Positions 16,523 to 26,172 are shown, counted from the first letter of the stretch. The stretch is 32,891 nt of DNA from an uncultured Lachnospiraceae bacterium (GCA_900315945.1 ONAZ01000024.1:1-32891), one strand, 5' to 3'. A program made the numbers and translations. The notes: generated by a model not told the origin, from the sequence alone.

Positions 16523-17386
16523 ATGATAGTAAACGCAAAAGAAATGTTACAGAAGGCTAAGGCAGGTCATTACGCTGTTGGCCAATTCAATATTAATAAT
16601 TTAGAGTGGACAAAGTCTATTCTATTAACAGCAGAAGAATGTAAATCTCCAGTTATACTTGGTGTATCTGAAGGTGCTGGAAAGTATATGACAGGATTTA
16701 AGACTGTTGCAGAGATGGTTAAGGCTATGGATGAAGAACTAGGTATTACAGTTCCTGTAGCTATTCATTTAGATCATGGTACATACGAAGGATGTTACAA
16801 GTGTATTAAGGCTGGATTTACATCAATTATGTTTGATGGTTCATCTCTTCCAATTGATGAAAATGTTGCTAAGACTAAGGAACTCGTTGCTGTATCTCAT
16901 AACTTGGGATTATCAATTGAGGCAGAAGTTGGAGCTATTGGTGGCGAAGAAGATGGTGTTGTAGGACAAGGTGAGTGTGCAGATCCTGATGAATGTAAAG
17001 CTGTTGCTGACCTTGGAGTAGATATGCTAGCTGCAGGTATTGGTAATATTCATGGAAAATATCCTGCAAACTGGGCTGGATTATCATTTGAGACATTAGA
17101 TGCAATCCAACAGAAGACAGGAGAGATGCCACTTGTACTTCACGGTGGAACAGGAATTCCTGAAGATATGATTAAGAAGGCAATTGATCTTGGTGTATCT
17201 AAGATTAATGTTAATACAGAGTGTCAATTATCATTTGCAGCAGCTACAAGAGAATATATTGAAGCTGGTAAGGATAACGAAGGAAAGGGATATGACCCTA
17301 GAAAGCTTCTTGCACCTGGTGCTGAAGCAATCAAAGCTACTGTTAAAGAGAAAATGGAATTATTTGGCTCAGTTAACAAAGCTTAA
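16523..17386 (+). CDS. fba: Fructose-bisphosphate aldolase, class II
   Basis: A zinc-dependent class II aldolase of glycolysis, 287 aa, splitting fructose-1,6-bisphosphate into dihydroxyacetone phosphate and glyceraldehyde-3-phosphate. Visible marks are YAVGQFNINNLEW near the start, the metal/catalytic HLDHGTYEGC, EAEVGAIGGEEDGV, the zinc-binding His in GNIHGKYP, and HGGTGIP with the phosphate loop KINVNTECQ. GTG at 16520 is also in frame; ATG 16523 is preferred with GGAGGT at 16511-16516. It stands as a single-gene unit between its own promoter and terminator, consistent with high constitutive expression. Confidence 0.97.
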   Translation: MIVNAKEMLQKAKAGHYAVGQFNINNLEWTKSILLTAEECKSPVILGVSEGAGKYMTGFKTVAEMVKAMDEELGITVPVAIHLDHGTYEGCYKCIKAGFTSIMFDGSSLPIDENVAKTKELVAVSHNLGLSIEAEVGAIGGEEDGVVGQGECADPDECKAVADLGVDMLAAGIGNIHGKYPANWAGLSFETLDAIQQKTGEMPLVLHGGTGIPEDMIKKAIDLGVSKINVNTECQLSFAAATREYIEAGKDNEGKGYDPRKLLAPGAEAIKATVKEKMELFGSVNKA

Positions 17387-17401
17387 TTATTTAGACAAAG
17401 T

Positions 17402-17433
17402 GGGTGCTACGACGTTTCGCAGCGCCCTTTTTT
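17402..17433 (+). terminator. Rho-independent terminator after fba
   Basis: GGGTGCT...AGCGCCC forms a 7-bp stem (one G-T pair), extended inside by CG/CG around a short loop. A run of seven T follows. It separates fba from glnN; the glnN ribosome site starts only a few bases later. Confidence 0.85.
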
Positions 17434-17449
17434 AGTAGAAAGGGATAAC

Positions 17450-19600
17450 ATGAATAACATGGAAGATAATATGCAAAAAAACGAAGAGTATTTTAATGTG
17501 GCTGATATATTTGGAGAGAATGTATTTAACGATGCCGTTATGAGACAGAGACTTCCAAAGAAGACATATCAGATGCTTAAGGAAACAATTCGTCTTGGCG
17601 CACAACTCGATCTTGAAACAGCTGATGTTATAGCGCATGAGATGAAAGAGTGGGCAATTGAGAAAGGCGCTACTCATTATTCTCATTGGTTTCAACCTCT
17701 TAATGGAATTACTGCAGAAAAGCATGATTCTTTCATTTCGGCTCCTATGTCAAGCGGAAAGGTTCTTATGAGCTTTTCTGGAAAGGAATTAATTAAGGGA
17801 GAGCCTGATGCGTCTTCTTTTCCATCAGGAGGGTTAAGAGCAACTTTCGAAGCAAGAGGATATACAACATGGGATTGTACTTCACCTGCTTTTGTTAGAC
17901 AAGATGCTGCTGGTGCAACTCTCTGCATACCAACTGCTTTTTGCACATTTACAGGAGAGGCTTTGGATCAGAAAACTCCTCTTCTTCGTTCAATGGAAGC
18001 TCTTAATGAGCAGGCTTTGAGGTTTTTGAGATTATTTGGTAATACAACTTCTAAGCGAGTGATTCCATGTGTAGGTGCTGAACAAGAATATTTTCTTGTA
18101 GATAGAGATATGTATAATGCAAGAAAAGATTTGATATATACAGGAAGAACATTATTCGGCGCAATGCCTCCTAAGGGACAGGAAATGGAGGATCATTATT
18201 TTGGAGCAATAAAAGAACGTGTTGCTGCTTATATGAGAGATGTAAACAAAGAGTTGTGGAAGCTTGGGGTAACAGCCAAGACTCAGCATAATGAGGCTGC
18301 ACCTGCTCAGCATGAGCTTGCCCCAATATATGAACAGGCCAATATCGCTGTTGACCATAATCAGCTTACAATGGAGACACTTAAGAAGGTGGCAGCAAGA
18401 CATGATATGTATTGTCTACTTCATGAGAAACCTTTTGCTGGTGTTAATGGTTCTGGAAAACACAATAACTGGTCTCTGGTTACAGATGATGGAATTAATC
18501 TATTTGACCCAGGTAAAACTGTTCATGAGAATACACAATTTTTATTGATGTTATGCGCAGTTCTATCTTCAGTAGACAAACATGCAGCACTTCTTAGAGA
18601 ATCAGCTGCTGATATAGGAAATGACCATCGTCTAGGAGCAGATGAGGCTCCTCCTGCCATTATATCAGTATATCTTGGAGAACAATTATCTGATGTTCTA
18701 GATCAGTTAATTGATACAGGTACTGCAACACATAGTATCAAGAGAGAGAGAATGGATACTGGTGTAAATGTTTTACCAGATTTCAAAAAGGATGCAACAG
18801 ATAGAAATAGGACTTCGCCATTTGCATTTACAGGTAATAAGTTTGAATTCCGTATGGTGGGTTCGAGAGATTCTGTGGGAGAGCCTAATATAGTACTAAA
18901 TACAATTCTTGCTGAAAGTCTTGCAGATATTTGTGATAGAGTTGAAGCAAGCAGCAATAAGGATAAAGAGATACATGATATTATTAAAGAGCTTGCTACC
19001 AAGCATGAGAGAATAGTATTTAATGGTAATGGATATTCTGCTGAATGGGTTCAGGAAGCAGAGAGAAGAGGGCTTCCTAATATTCCATCTATGGTTCAAG
19101 CAATACCAGCGCTTACAAGTGAAGATTCGGTTAAGTTATTTGAAAGGTTTGGAGTCTTCTCTGAGGCAGAACTTGAGTCAAGAGCTGAGATAGAATATGA
19201 ATTCTATGCCAAGACTATTAATATCGAAGCTAGAACTATGATTGATATTACAAGAAAACAGATTATTCCTTCAATCATAGAATACACAACAAGACTTGCT
19301 AATTCTATTAATCAAGTTAAGCAGGCTTGCGATAAAGCAAATGTCAGTGCACAAGAAGAGATTCTTGTACAGGTTTCTGACAATTTGAGCATTGCAAAGG
19401 ATAAACTTGATAATCTAGAAAGCAAGATGCCTAAGGTAAAGGATATTCTTGAGACCGATAAAAAAGCTATTTATTTCCATGACGTAATAATTCCAGCAAT
19501 GAATGAACTTAGAGTACCGGTAGATACTTTAGAGATGCTAGTGGAGAAAAATGCATGGCCAATGCCATCATATGGAGATTTACTATTTGGATTATATTAG
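17450..19600 (+). CDS. glnN: Glutamine synthetase, type III
   Basis: Type III glutamine synthetase (716 aa), which forms glutamine from glutamate, ammonia and ATP. The size, far above the ~450 aa of type I, and the following blocks mark [67 protein letters not shown] and [19 protein letters not shown], plus the helical C-terminal extension (about 600-716) found only in this type. The ribosome site is GAAAGGGA. The fba terminator stands upstream, so it needs its own promoter, which I could not see in the 16 bp left; transcription may come by read-through. It ends at a perfect bidirectional terminator. Confidence 0.97.
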   Translation: MNNMEDNMQKNEEYFNVADIFGENVFNDAVMRQRLPKKTYQMLKETIRLGAQLDLETADVIAHEMKEWAIEKGATHYSHWFQPLNGITAEKHDSFISAPMSSGKVLMSFSGKELIKGEPDASSFPSGGLRATFEARGYTTWDCTSPAFVRQDAAGATLCIPTAFCTFTGEALDQKTPLLRSMEALNEQALRFLRLFGNTTSKRVIPCVGAEQEYFLVDRDMYNARKDLIYTGRTLFGAMPPKGQEMEDHYFGAIKERVAAYMRDVNKELWKLGVTAKTQHNEAAPAQHELAPIYEQANIAVDHNQLTMETLKKVAARHDMYCLLHEKPFAGVNGSGKHNNWSLVTDDGINLFDPGKTVHENTQFLLMLCAVLSSVDKHAALLRESAADIGNDHRLGADEAPPAIISVYLGEQLSDVLDQLIDTGTATHSIKRERMDTGVNVLPDFKKDATDRNRTSPFAFTGNKFEFRMVGSRDSVGEPNIVLNTILAESLADICDRVEASSNKDKEIHDIIKELATKHERIVFNGNGYSAEWVQEAERRGLPNIPSMVQAIPALTSEDSVKLFERFGVFSEAELESRAEIEYEFYAKTINIEARTMIDITRKQIIPSIIEYTTRLANSINQVKQACDKANVSAQEEILVQVSDNLSIAKDKLDNLESKMPKVKDILETDKKAIYFHDVIIPAMNELRVPVDTLEMLVEKNAWPMPSYGDLLFGLY

Positions 19601-19613
19601 AATTAGTAATAAT

Positions 19614-19650
19614 AAGAGGAGGTATGTTATATGTAACATACCTCCTCTTT
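19614..19650. terminator. Bidirectional terminator between glnN and the PBP gene
   Basis: A perfect 16-bp inverted repeat: AAGAGGAGGTATGTTA (19614-19629) and its exact complement (19634-19649) around a 4-nt loop (TATG). T-rich sequence follows on the plus side, and A-rich sequence (T-rich on the minus strand) lies before it. It sits between convergent genes and can serve both. Confidence 0.88.
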
Positions 19651-19666
19651 TGTATTGTCAGATTTG

Positions 19667-22303
19667 TTAAAACTCCCTCGTACTATTGAAATTCGAATCA
19701 GTTGTGTTTGTGGAGTTGCTGTCTGTATGATTTGTGCTATTAGTACTATTGCTGGTATTCGTTGTCTGTGTTGTTGTAACAGTTGTTGTTACCTCAACTT
19801 GTTGTTGCCCGTTATGAATTGTACAATAATTTGTAAATCCATTTATATCGTATAGATATGGGGAATCATCTGTTCCCTGACTTCCACCCACTATATATAC
19901 ACTAGAGCTTGTAGATGGACAATATTCGGTAGCAACTTGCTGTGATTCATTACAAATTGTAACGCCTATATGATGATCACAAGTATCTTTTGGTTCTGTT
20001 CCTGACGCAAAATATTCGGTAATTACCTGACTTCCTCTTGGGTCATTATCGCATACGCCTTCAAGTGGAAGTTTTCCTGATTTCTTACATACGCTTACCT
20101 GCGTGATTCCTGATGGCATATTGAAGTCTTTATATGCAAGACCTTCATGTATACGTTTCATAGCAGCTCGCCAAATTGCTTTTGAATAACTTGTAGAGCC
20201 TTGAACAGCATTGTCATCATTTCCACCCCATATAACGCATGTGTAATAAGGTGTATATCCAGCAAATAAAGTATCTCTGTTCTTTGTTGTTGTTCCTGAT
20301 TTACCGGCTACTGCCATTCCATCAAAGTTAGCCGGAGTACCAGTACCTTGCGTCATAACGTCTTTCATGGCGCTTGTTAGTAGCCATGCGCTTGTTTCCT
20401 TAAGAACATCCTTAGGCTTTCTCTTGGAATTATCAATTATAACTTTGCCACTGTTATCTTCAACCTTTGTATAGAATGTTGGTTTGTAATACTTTCCTTC
20501 ATTTGCAATAGTCGCATAGGCTCCAGTAAGCTCAAGGTTAGTAACACCATTTGTGATACCACCAAGGGCAAGAGCCTGGTTATTGTCACCGCTAACTAGA
20601 GTTGTGATGCCAAGGTTCTTGGCATATTCCATTCCAAGTCCTGTTCCAATTTGTGTAAGTGTCTTAACAGTAACAATATTAATGGAGTTTATGATACCTT
20701 CTCTTAATGTTGTAAATCCTCTGAAAGAGAAATCGTAGTTGTTAATTGACTGTCCATTGGCATAGCTCATTGGAGCATCATCCTGCACTGTTGCAAGGGT
20801 TAAGTTCGCAGCATCAAGAGCAGGTGCATATGTTGTAACAATCTTAAATGTTGAACCGGGTTGTCTTGTTATGTCAGTTGCTCTGTTTAATGTCTTGCTT
20901 CCGTCCTTTGGTCCGCGTCCTCCAACTAGAGCAACAACTGTTCCGTTGTTATGATCCATAACTGTAAATGCAACTTGTGGTTGTAATGTGTATGATACAG
21001 TTTCGCCACCTTCTGGTATAGAGTCCCCTGGCTCCATTATTTCTGATTTATATTTCTCAATTGCAGCAGCAGCTTGTGCTTCAGTATCAAAATCAATAGT
21101 GTAATTTGGATTAGCATTTTGATAATAAGAAAGCATTGTCTGGTCGCTGTAATTCTTTGTTGAGCCATCCTTTTTATTAACAGTAAGTCTATATGAGAAA
21201 CTAACCTTTGGTTTTGTAGGATAGTTGTTCTGGTTATTGGCTTCTTCGTCGCATATCTGCTGTATATGACTATCTTGTGTTGAGTATATTTTAAGACCAC
21301 CAGAATAAATCTTCTGATATGCTTCACTTTCTGAGTAGCCTTTTTCTTCCATCAAATCATCTGCAAGTTGGTCAGTAAGAGCATCTACAAAATAAGATGT
21401 AGCACTACTTCCAGAACTACTGTTATTAATAGTTGAGATTCTATCATATACGTTATCTGATAACGCTTTCTCATACTCATCTTCTGTAATATATCCCTGG
21501 CTTAGCATTCTCTTTAATACTTCCTGTTGACGAGCTTTGTTGCTGTCAGGATTATTAATAGGATTATACTTAGATGGATTCTGGGTAATGGCAGCAATAA
21601 CTGCAGATTCCGCAAGGTTAAGGTCAGATACCGACTTGTTGAAATACTTGTTGGAAGCGGCCTGCACTCCAAGGGTATTAGAACCAAGGTTAATAGTGTT
21701 AAGATAGTTTTCTAGTATCTCATCCTTTTCCATATAATCTTCAAGTTTAACTGCAAGGTATTGTTCTTGGATTTTACGATTGAATCGCTCTATAAAGTTA
21801 TTCTCACTCATCCATTGTGTGAAATAGTTGTTCTTAAGAAGCTGCTGAGTTATGGTACTGGCACCTTGGGATTCTTTACCAAAAGAAATAAAACTTGTAA
21901 ATGCAGCTCTAATAACACCTTTGATGTCAACGCCGTTGTGTTTATAGAATCTTTCATCCTCTATTGCGACAAAGGCATGCTGTAAATCTTCAGGAATTTT
22001 GTCAAGTGATGCATGTTCTCTGTTGGCACCTGATGCAGCTAATGTTTCGATTTCATTTCCGTCCTTGTCATATACTTTAGACATGTATCCGGTTGGTGAA
22101 ACATCTACATCTTCAATGTCAGGACATTTTGCGATTAGTATGGTAGAATAAATTCCAAATACTACTATTAAGAACAGTACAAAACCACATAGTCCAATTA
22201 AAAGACTTTTTCCAAAAGTTGTATTAAACTTTTTTTGAGCTTTGTTTCTTGCGCTGTTTTGCTTTTTGACACGGTTACTTGTGTTTTTTTTGCCGTAATT
22301 CAT
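19667..22303 (-). CDS. Class A penicillin-binding protein (PBP1A type)
   Basis: A bifunctional peptidoglycan synthase of 878 aa. A basic cytosolic tail is followed by one membrane helix (about 34-57). The GT51 glycosyltransferase domain follows, with EDERFYKH (115-122, catalytic Glu115) and GASTITQQLLKN (147-158). The transpeptidase domain has the catalytic STFK (484-487), SIN (540-542) and KSGT (668-671). Both active sites look complete. The C-terminal 45 residues are almost only Thr, Ser and Asn, a flexible extracellular tail. GGAGG lies 6 nt before the minus-strand ATG. The gene is divergent from the YigZ gene with overlapping promoters and convergent with glnN. Family names vary (mrcA/ponA), so no symbol is given. 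Confidence 0.95.
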   Translation of the reverse strand: MNYGKKNTSNRVKKQNSARNKAQKKFNTTFGKSLLIGLCGFVLFLIVVFGIYSTILIAKCPDIEDVDVSPTGYMSKVYDKDGNEIETLAASGANREHASLDKIPEDLQHAFVAIEDERFYKHNGVDIKGVIRAAFTSFISFGKESQGASTITQQLLKNNYFTQWMSENNFIERFNRKIQEQYLAVKLEDYMEKDEILENYLNTINLGSNTLGVQAASNKYFNKSVSDLNLAESAVIAAITQNPSKYNPINNPDSNKARQQEVLKRMLSQGYITEDEYEKALSDNVYDRISTINNSSSGSSATSYFVDALTDQLADDLMEEKGYSESEAYQKIYSGGLKIYSTQDSHIQQICDEEANNQNNYPTKPKVSFSYRLTVNKKDGSTKNYSDQTMLSYYQNANPNYTIDFDTEAQAAAAIEKYKSEIMEPGDSIPEGGETVSYTLQPQVAFTVMDHNNGTVVALVGGRGPKDGSKTLNRATDITRQPGSTFKIVTTYAPALDAANLTLATVQDDAPMSYANGQSINNYDFSFRGFTTLREGIINSINIVTVKTLTQIGTGLGMEYAKNLGITTLVSGDNNQALALGGITNGVTNLELTGAYATIANEGKYYKPTFYTKVEDNSGKVIIDNSKRKPKDVLKETSAWLLTSAMKDVMTQGTGTPANFDGMAVAGKSGTTTKNRDTLFAGYTPYYTCVIWGGNDDNAVQGSTSYSKAIWRAAMKRIHEGLAYKDFNMPSGITQVSVCKKSGKLPLEGVCDNDPRGSQVITEYFASGTEPKDTCDHHIGVTICNESQQVATEYCPSTSSSVYIVGGSQGTDDSPYLYDINGFTNYCTIHNGQQQVEVTTTVTTTQTTNTSNSTNSTNHTDSNSTNTTDSNFNSTREF

Positions 22304-22346
22304 AAAAACCTCCAGGATTTAATGCTTATACGTCATAATCTTCTCT

Positions 22347-22375
22347 ATTATATCAAAAAAATTGCTTATTATAAA
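22347..22375 (-). promoter_or_regulatory. Probable promoter for the PBP gene
   Basis: On the minus strand TTTATA (22375-22370) and TATAAT (22352-22347) are 17 bp apart, upstream of the PBP start at 22303. The -35 is weak. It overlaps the opposing yigZ promoter. Confidence 0.55.
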
Positions 22376-22390
22376 GAAGAAACATATAAT
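22362..22390 (+). promoter_or_regulatory. Sigma-A promoter for the YigZ-family gene
   Basis: TTGCTT at 22362-22367 and TATAAT at 22385-22390 with 17 bp between, 33 bp before the ATG. The -35 lies inside the spacer of the opposing PBP promoter, so the two probably cannot be occupied at once. Confidence 0.75.
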
Positions 22391-22423
22391 ATAGTTATAT
22401 GTAAGAGTTAAGGAGATCATAGA

Positions 22424-23047
22424 ATGAGTAATCATCTTGTAATAAAAGGCGGGGCGTGTGGTGAAATAGTTGTAAAAAAATCGCGTTTTATCGCAGAATT
22501 GAAATACGTTGAGACAGAAGAAGAAGCAACTAATTTCATAAAAGAAAAGAAAAAACAATATCATGACGCAAGACATAATTGTTCCTGCTACATTATAGGT
22601 GAAGAATTAAAAAAATCCAGTGATGATGGGGAACCTTCAGGTACAGCTGGACGGCCTATGCTTGAGGTATTAGAGGGAAAAGATTTAATAAATGTAGTTG
22701 CTGTAGTTACCAGGTATTTTGGCGGAGTACTTCTAGGAACTGGTGGCCTTGTAAGGGCTTATCAAGATGCAGTAAAGGAAGCACTTGATAATTGTGATTT
22801 TCTTCATACTGTTGTTGTTAATGAAGTAAATGTGGCACTTGATTATAGTATATGGCCTAAAATTGAGAATTATTGTAAGGAAAAAGGTGTTGTTGTGGGA
22901 GAAGTTGAGTTTGCTGAAAATGTTAAAGCAAAGCTTAAAACACCAATAGACAATACAGATAGCGTAATAGATGATATTATCGAAATCACAAATGGAAAAG
23001 GCCATATTGATAAGGACGACAAGGATTATACAATATTTTGTGATTAA
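22424..23047 (+). CDS. YigZ/IMPACT family protein
   Basis: A 207-aa protein of the YigZ (UPF0029/IMPACT) family. The N-terminal Impact domain is marked by KKSRFIAEL, DARHNCSCYIIG, SSDDGEPSGTAGRPML and RYFGGVLLGTGGLVRAYQDA. The C-terminal part is the smaller ferredoxin-like domain seen in YigZ. The molecular role is not established; eukaryotic IMPACT regulates Gcn2, and bacterial members have been proposed to bind RNA or translation factors. AAGGAG at 22410-22415 sets the start. Its stop codon overlaps the -35 box of the next gene's promoter. Confidence 0.92.
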   Translation: MSNHLVIKGGACGEIVVKKSRFIAELKYVETEEEATNFIKEKKKQYHDARHNCSCYIIGEELKKSSDDGEPSGTAGRPMLEVLEGKDLINVVAVVTRYFGGVLLGTGGLVRAYQDAVKEALDNCDFLHTVVVNEVNVALDYSIWPKIENYCKEKGVVVGEVEFAENVKAKLKTPIDNTDSVIDDIIEITNGKGHIDKDDKDYTIFCD

Positions 23048-23072
23048 CAAATTCTCTAAAAGGGGTTATAAT
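23044..23072 (+). promoter_or_regulatory. Sigma-A promoter for the SprA-like gene
   Basis: TTAACA (23044-23049) and TATAAT (23067-23072) with 17 bp between. The -35 overlaps the stop codon of the preceding gene. The leader then carries the 12-bp palindrome CTTTCTAGAAAG (23091-23102), which runs into the AAAGGAGG ribosome site (23099-23106). Confidence 0.75.
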
Positions 23073-23113
23073 ATAAGTAGATATGTGTAACTTTCTAGAA
23101 AGGAGGAATTATT

Positions 23114-23638
23114 ATGATTAATGGTATAGGTTTTGATTTTGGTAGTTCCTTTTCTGGAAATGGATTTGGCCATACACTAGGTGTTGAAGATGAATCCTTA
23201 GGTGTAGGCTTTGGAGTAGATAGTGCAAGTGAGGCAAAAGGTGTTGGATCTGAGGATGGCAAGATTAAGCCTAAAGGAGAATGTCAGACTTGTAAGAATC
23301 GTAAATACCAGGATGGTTCTGATGAGATGGTGTCTTTCAAATCTGCAGCACATATTTCCCCACAAGCAGCAGGGGCAGCTGTAAGAGGCCATGAGGGAGA
23401 ACACGTATCTAATGCTTATAAGAAAGCTTTTCAAGAAGGAGGAAAAGTTGTTTCTGTAGGTGTTTCAATTCATACGTCAGTATGCCCTGAGTGTGGAAGA
23501 ACATACGTGTCTGGAGGAACAACTCACTCGGTTATTTCTACACCGGTTAATGAGGATAAAGCTAATCCTTATACCAAGAATAAGAATGCAATTTCTAAAG
23601 CTAATTCCCCAGGATTAGTAATGGATTTTGGAGTATAA
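23114..23638 (+). CDS. SprA-related protein with HExxH and two CxxC pairs
   Basis: A small protein (174 aa) that I place in the SprA-related family, with uncertain function. The first 50 residues are Gly/Ser-rich and disordered. Then follow CQTCKNRKYQDGSDE (C57, C60), a helix AAGAAVRGHEGEHVSNAYKKA holding a zinc-protease-like HEGEH (residues 93-97; shown here as positions rather than proof of activity), and CPECGRTYVSGG (C124, C127). The four Cys could bind a structural zinc and the HExxH a catalytic one. There is no signal peptide or membrane helix, so it is probably cytosolic. It has its own strong promoter and a very good ribosome site, so it is likely well expressed. The next gene, tex, follows after 24 bp. 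Confidence 0.75.
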   Translation: MINGIGFDFGSSFSGNGFGHTLGVEDESLGVGFGVDSASEAKGVGSEDGKIKPKGECQTCKNRKYQDGSDEMVSFKSAAHISPQAAGAAVRGHEGEHVSNAYKKAFQEGGKVVSVGVSIHTSVCPECGRTYVSGGTTHSVISTPVNEDKANPYTKNKNAISKANSPGLVMDFGV

Positions 23639-23662
23639 ATATTAAGAGATGGAGACTAGATA

Positions 23663-25990
23663 ATGGATATTAATCAGACAATTGCAAATGAACTAGGTAT
23701 TAAACTAGGTCAGGTTGAAGCTACAGTTAAGTTGATTGATGAAGGGAACACAATTCCATTTATTGCTAGGTATCGTAAAGAGGTTACCGGAGCCCTTAAT
23801 GATGAGGTGCTCCGGAATCTTTTTGATAGACTAACCTATTTACGTAACTTAGAGGATAGAAAGAATACGTGTATCGCATCAATTGAAGAACAAGGGAAAT
23901 TAACTCCTGAATTAAAAAAGCAGATTATGGAGGCTACAACCCTAGTTGTTGTTGAGGATTTATACAGACCGTATAAACAGAAGAGAAGAACAAGAGCTAT
24001 GATTGCAAAAGAAAAAGGATTGGAGCCGCTTTCTGATATTATTATAGAGCAGGTTGAAACAACTCCGATAATTGAAATAGCCGCAAATTATATCAATAAG
24101 GAAAAAGAAGTTGAAACTGCTGAAGATGCACTTGCGGGAGCAAAAGATATTATTGCAGAGATTATTAGTGATGAAGCAGATTATAGAATATATATTAGAG
24201 ATTTAACATTTGACAAAGGAAGAATAGTAAGCACCGCAAAAGATCCAGAGGCTAAAACAGTATATGAAATGTATTATGATTTCGATGAGCCTGTAAACAA
24301 GCTTCCTGGTCACAGAGTCCTTGCCCTTAATCGTGGAGAGAAGGAGAAGGTGCTAACTGTTAAGATTGAGGCGCCAGAGGAAGAGATAATTAGTTATCTT
24401 GAGAAGAAAGTTATTACAAATGATAATCCTAACACAAGTGAAGTCTTAAAGGAGACTATTCTTGATAGTTATAAGAGACTTATTGCACCTGCAATAGAAA
24501 GGGAGATAAGAAGTGAACTTACAGATACTTCTGAAGACGGTGCAATTAAAGTCTTTGGTAAAAACTTGGTTCAGCTTCTTATGCAACCACCTATTGCTAA
24601 CAAGGTTGTACTTGGATGGGATCCTGCTTTTAGAACAGGTTGTAAGCTTGCTGTTGTTGATGCCACAGGAAAGGTTCTTGATACAACAGTTATTTTCCCA
24701 ACAGAGCCGCAGAATAAAGTTGAAGAATCTAAGGCTGTCTTAAAGAAGTTAATTGATAAATACAATATAGAATTGATTTCTGTTGGAAATGGTACAGCAA
24801 GTAGAGAGTCTGAACAAATAATTGTTGATTTAATAAAAGAGATACCTAATAATGTTCAATATGTAATTACAAATGAAGCAGGAGCTTCTGTGTATTCCGC
24901 TAGCAAACTTGCTACAGAAGAATTCCCTAATTTCGATGTGGGACAAAGGAGCGCAACTTCAATTGCAAGGAGATTACAAGACCCATTGTCTGAACTTGTT
25001 AAGATTGATCCTAAATCAATTGGGGTAGGTCAGTATCAACATGATATGAACCAGAAGAAGCTTTCTGAAGCATTGTCTAATGTGGTTGAAGATTGTGTTA
25101 ACAAAGTGGGAGTAGACCTTAATACAGCGTCTATGTCTCTTCTTGAATATGTATCAGGCATTAATAAAACTTTGGCAAAAAATATTGTTGAGTACAGAGA
25201 GGCAAATGGTGCCTTTAACGAGAGAAAAGAACTTCTTAATGTAAAAAAACTTGGGCCAAAGGCATATGAACAGTGTGCTGGCTTCTTACGTATAAGAGAT
25301 GGAAAGAATCCTCTTGATGCAACAAGTGTTCATCCGGAAAGTTACGAAGCATGTGTAAAACTTCTTGATAAATTGAATCATTCTCTTGATGAGATATTAA
25401 GTGGTGGAATGTCAGGTATTTCAAAGGAAGCTACAGATGTCTCAAGTCTTGCAGATGATCTTAATATTGGTGAGATTACATTAACTGATATTATTACAGA
25501 ATTGGAGAAACCAGGTAGAGATCCTAGAAGTGATATGCCACTTCCTGTTCTTAGAAGCGATGTCCTTGATATGAAAGACTTAAAGCCTGGAATGGTGCTA
25601 AAAGGCACAGTTCGTAATGTAATAGATTTTGGTGTGTTCGTTGATATTGGAGTTCATCAAGATGGCTTAGTTCATATATCCGAGATATGTGACGAATATA
25701 TAAAGCATCCATTAGAAGTTGTTAGTGTTGGAGATGTAGTAGAGGTTTCTGTTTTATCTGTTGACTTAGAGAAGAATAGAATACAACTTACCATGAAGAC
25801 TGGCAATAATAACATTTCACATAGGATTAAGTCTTCTAAGCAAGATAAGAACAATAACAAGAAGAATTATGATAAGAATGCTTCAAATGCCAATAAAAAG
25901 AAGAAAAACTCATCAAAGAATGGCAATTCGAGTAACAAAAAAGGATTTGTAAAGAGAAATAATTTCTTTGATGGAATTGTAATAAAATAA
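23663..25990 (+). CDS. tex: Tex family RNA-binding transcription accessory protein
   Basis: A Tex/YhgF-type nucleic-acid-binding protein of 775 aa. The N-terminal helical Tex domain (NTIPFIARYRKEVTGALNDE) leads to a YqgF/RNase H-like domain (about 315-440: LGWDPAFRTGCKLAVVD). Helix-hairpin-helix repeats follow (EYVSGINKTLAKNIVEYR; LNVKKLGPKAYEQCAGFLRI, where the second is at about 528-547). An S1 RNA-binding domain comes near 640-712 (GMVLKGTVRNVIDFGVFVDI; DGLVHISEI). The last 55 residues are Lys/Asn/Ser-rich and disordered, an RNA-binding-like tail. GGAGA precedes the ATG. No terminator follows; a promoter for the riboflavin riboswitch begins 4 bp after the stop. Confidence 0.96.
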   Translation: MDINQTIANELGIKLGQVEATVKLIDEGNTIPFIARYRKEVTGALNDEVLRNLFDRLTYLRNLEDRKNTCIASIEEQGKLTPELKKQIMEATTLVVVEDLYRPYKQKRRTRAMIAKEKGLEPLSDIIIEQVETTPIIEIAANYINKEKEVETAEDALAGAKDIIAEIISDEADYRIYIRDLTFDKGRIVSTAKDPEAKTVYEMYYDFDEPVNKLPGHRVLALNRGEKEKVLTVKIEAPEEEIISYLEKKVITNDNPNTSEVLKETILDSYKRLIAPAIEREIRSELTDTSEDGAIKVFGKNLVQLLMQPPIANKVVLGWDPAFRTGCKLAVVDATGKVLDTTVIFPTEPQNKVEESKAVLKKLIDKYNIELISVGNGTASRESEQIIVDLIKEIPNNVQYVITNEAGASVYSASKLATEEFPNFDVGQRSATSIARRLQDPLSELVKIDPKSIGVGQYQHDMNQKKLSEALSNVVEDCVNKVGVDLNTASMSLLEYVSGINKTLAKNIVEYREANGAFNERKELLNVKKLGPKAYEQCAGFLRIRDGKNPLDATSVHPESYEACVKLLDKLNHSLDEILSGGMSGISKEATDVSSLADDLNIGEITLTDIITELEKPGRDPRSDMPLPVLRSDVLDMKDLKPGMVLKGTVRNVIDFGVFVDIGVHQDGLVHISEICDEYIKHPLEVVSVGDVVEVSVLSVDLEKNRIQLTMKTGNNNISHRIKSSKQDKNNNKKNYDKNASNANKKKKNSSKNGNSSNKKGFVKRNNFFDGIVIK

Positions 25991-25993
25991 TGC

Positions 25994-26022
25994 TTGACAC
26001 GTGTGGCAGTAATTAATATACT
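25994..26022 (+). promoter_or_regulatory. Sigma-A promoter for the FMN riboswitch transcript
   Basis: A perfect -35 TTGACA (25994-25999) and TATACT (26017-26022) are 17 bp apart. Transcription would start near 26029, just before the riboswitch aptamer. Confidence 0.85.
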
Positions 26023-26039
26023 TAACTCGTAAAAAATAA

Positions 26040-26172
26040 TAATCTTCGGGGCAGGGTGTGATTCCCGACCGGCGGTGTTCCAATAATTGGTAAGTCCGCG
26101 AGTAACGTTTGATACGTATTACATGAGCTGGTGAGATTCCAGCACCGACAGTAAAGTCTGGATGGAAGGAGA
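26040..26172 (+). ncRNA. FMN riboswitch (RFN element)
   Basis: All conserved RFN blocks are present: ATCTTCGGGGCAGGGTG (26042-26058), ATTCCCGACCGGCGGT (26061-26076), AAGTCCGCGAG (26092-26102), GAGCTGGTGAGATTCCAGC (26125-26143), CCGACAGTAAAGTCTGGATG (26145-26164) and GAAGGAGAT. It binds flavin mononucleotide and shuts off the downstream riboflavin gene when FMN is plentiful. The variable P3-side loop is AT-rich. Downstream lie a perfect 8-bp hairpin GCTGTTAC-TATT-GTAACAGC (26174-26193) and a terminator at 26253, so control is probably by transcription termination. Confidence 0.95.
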
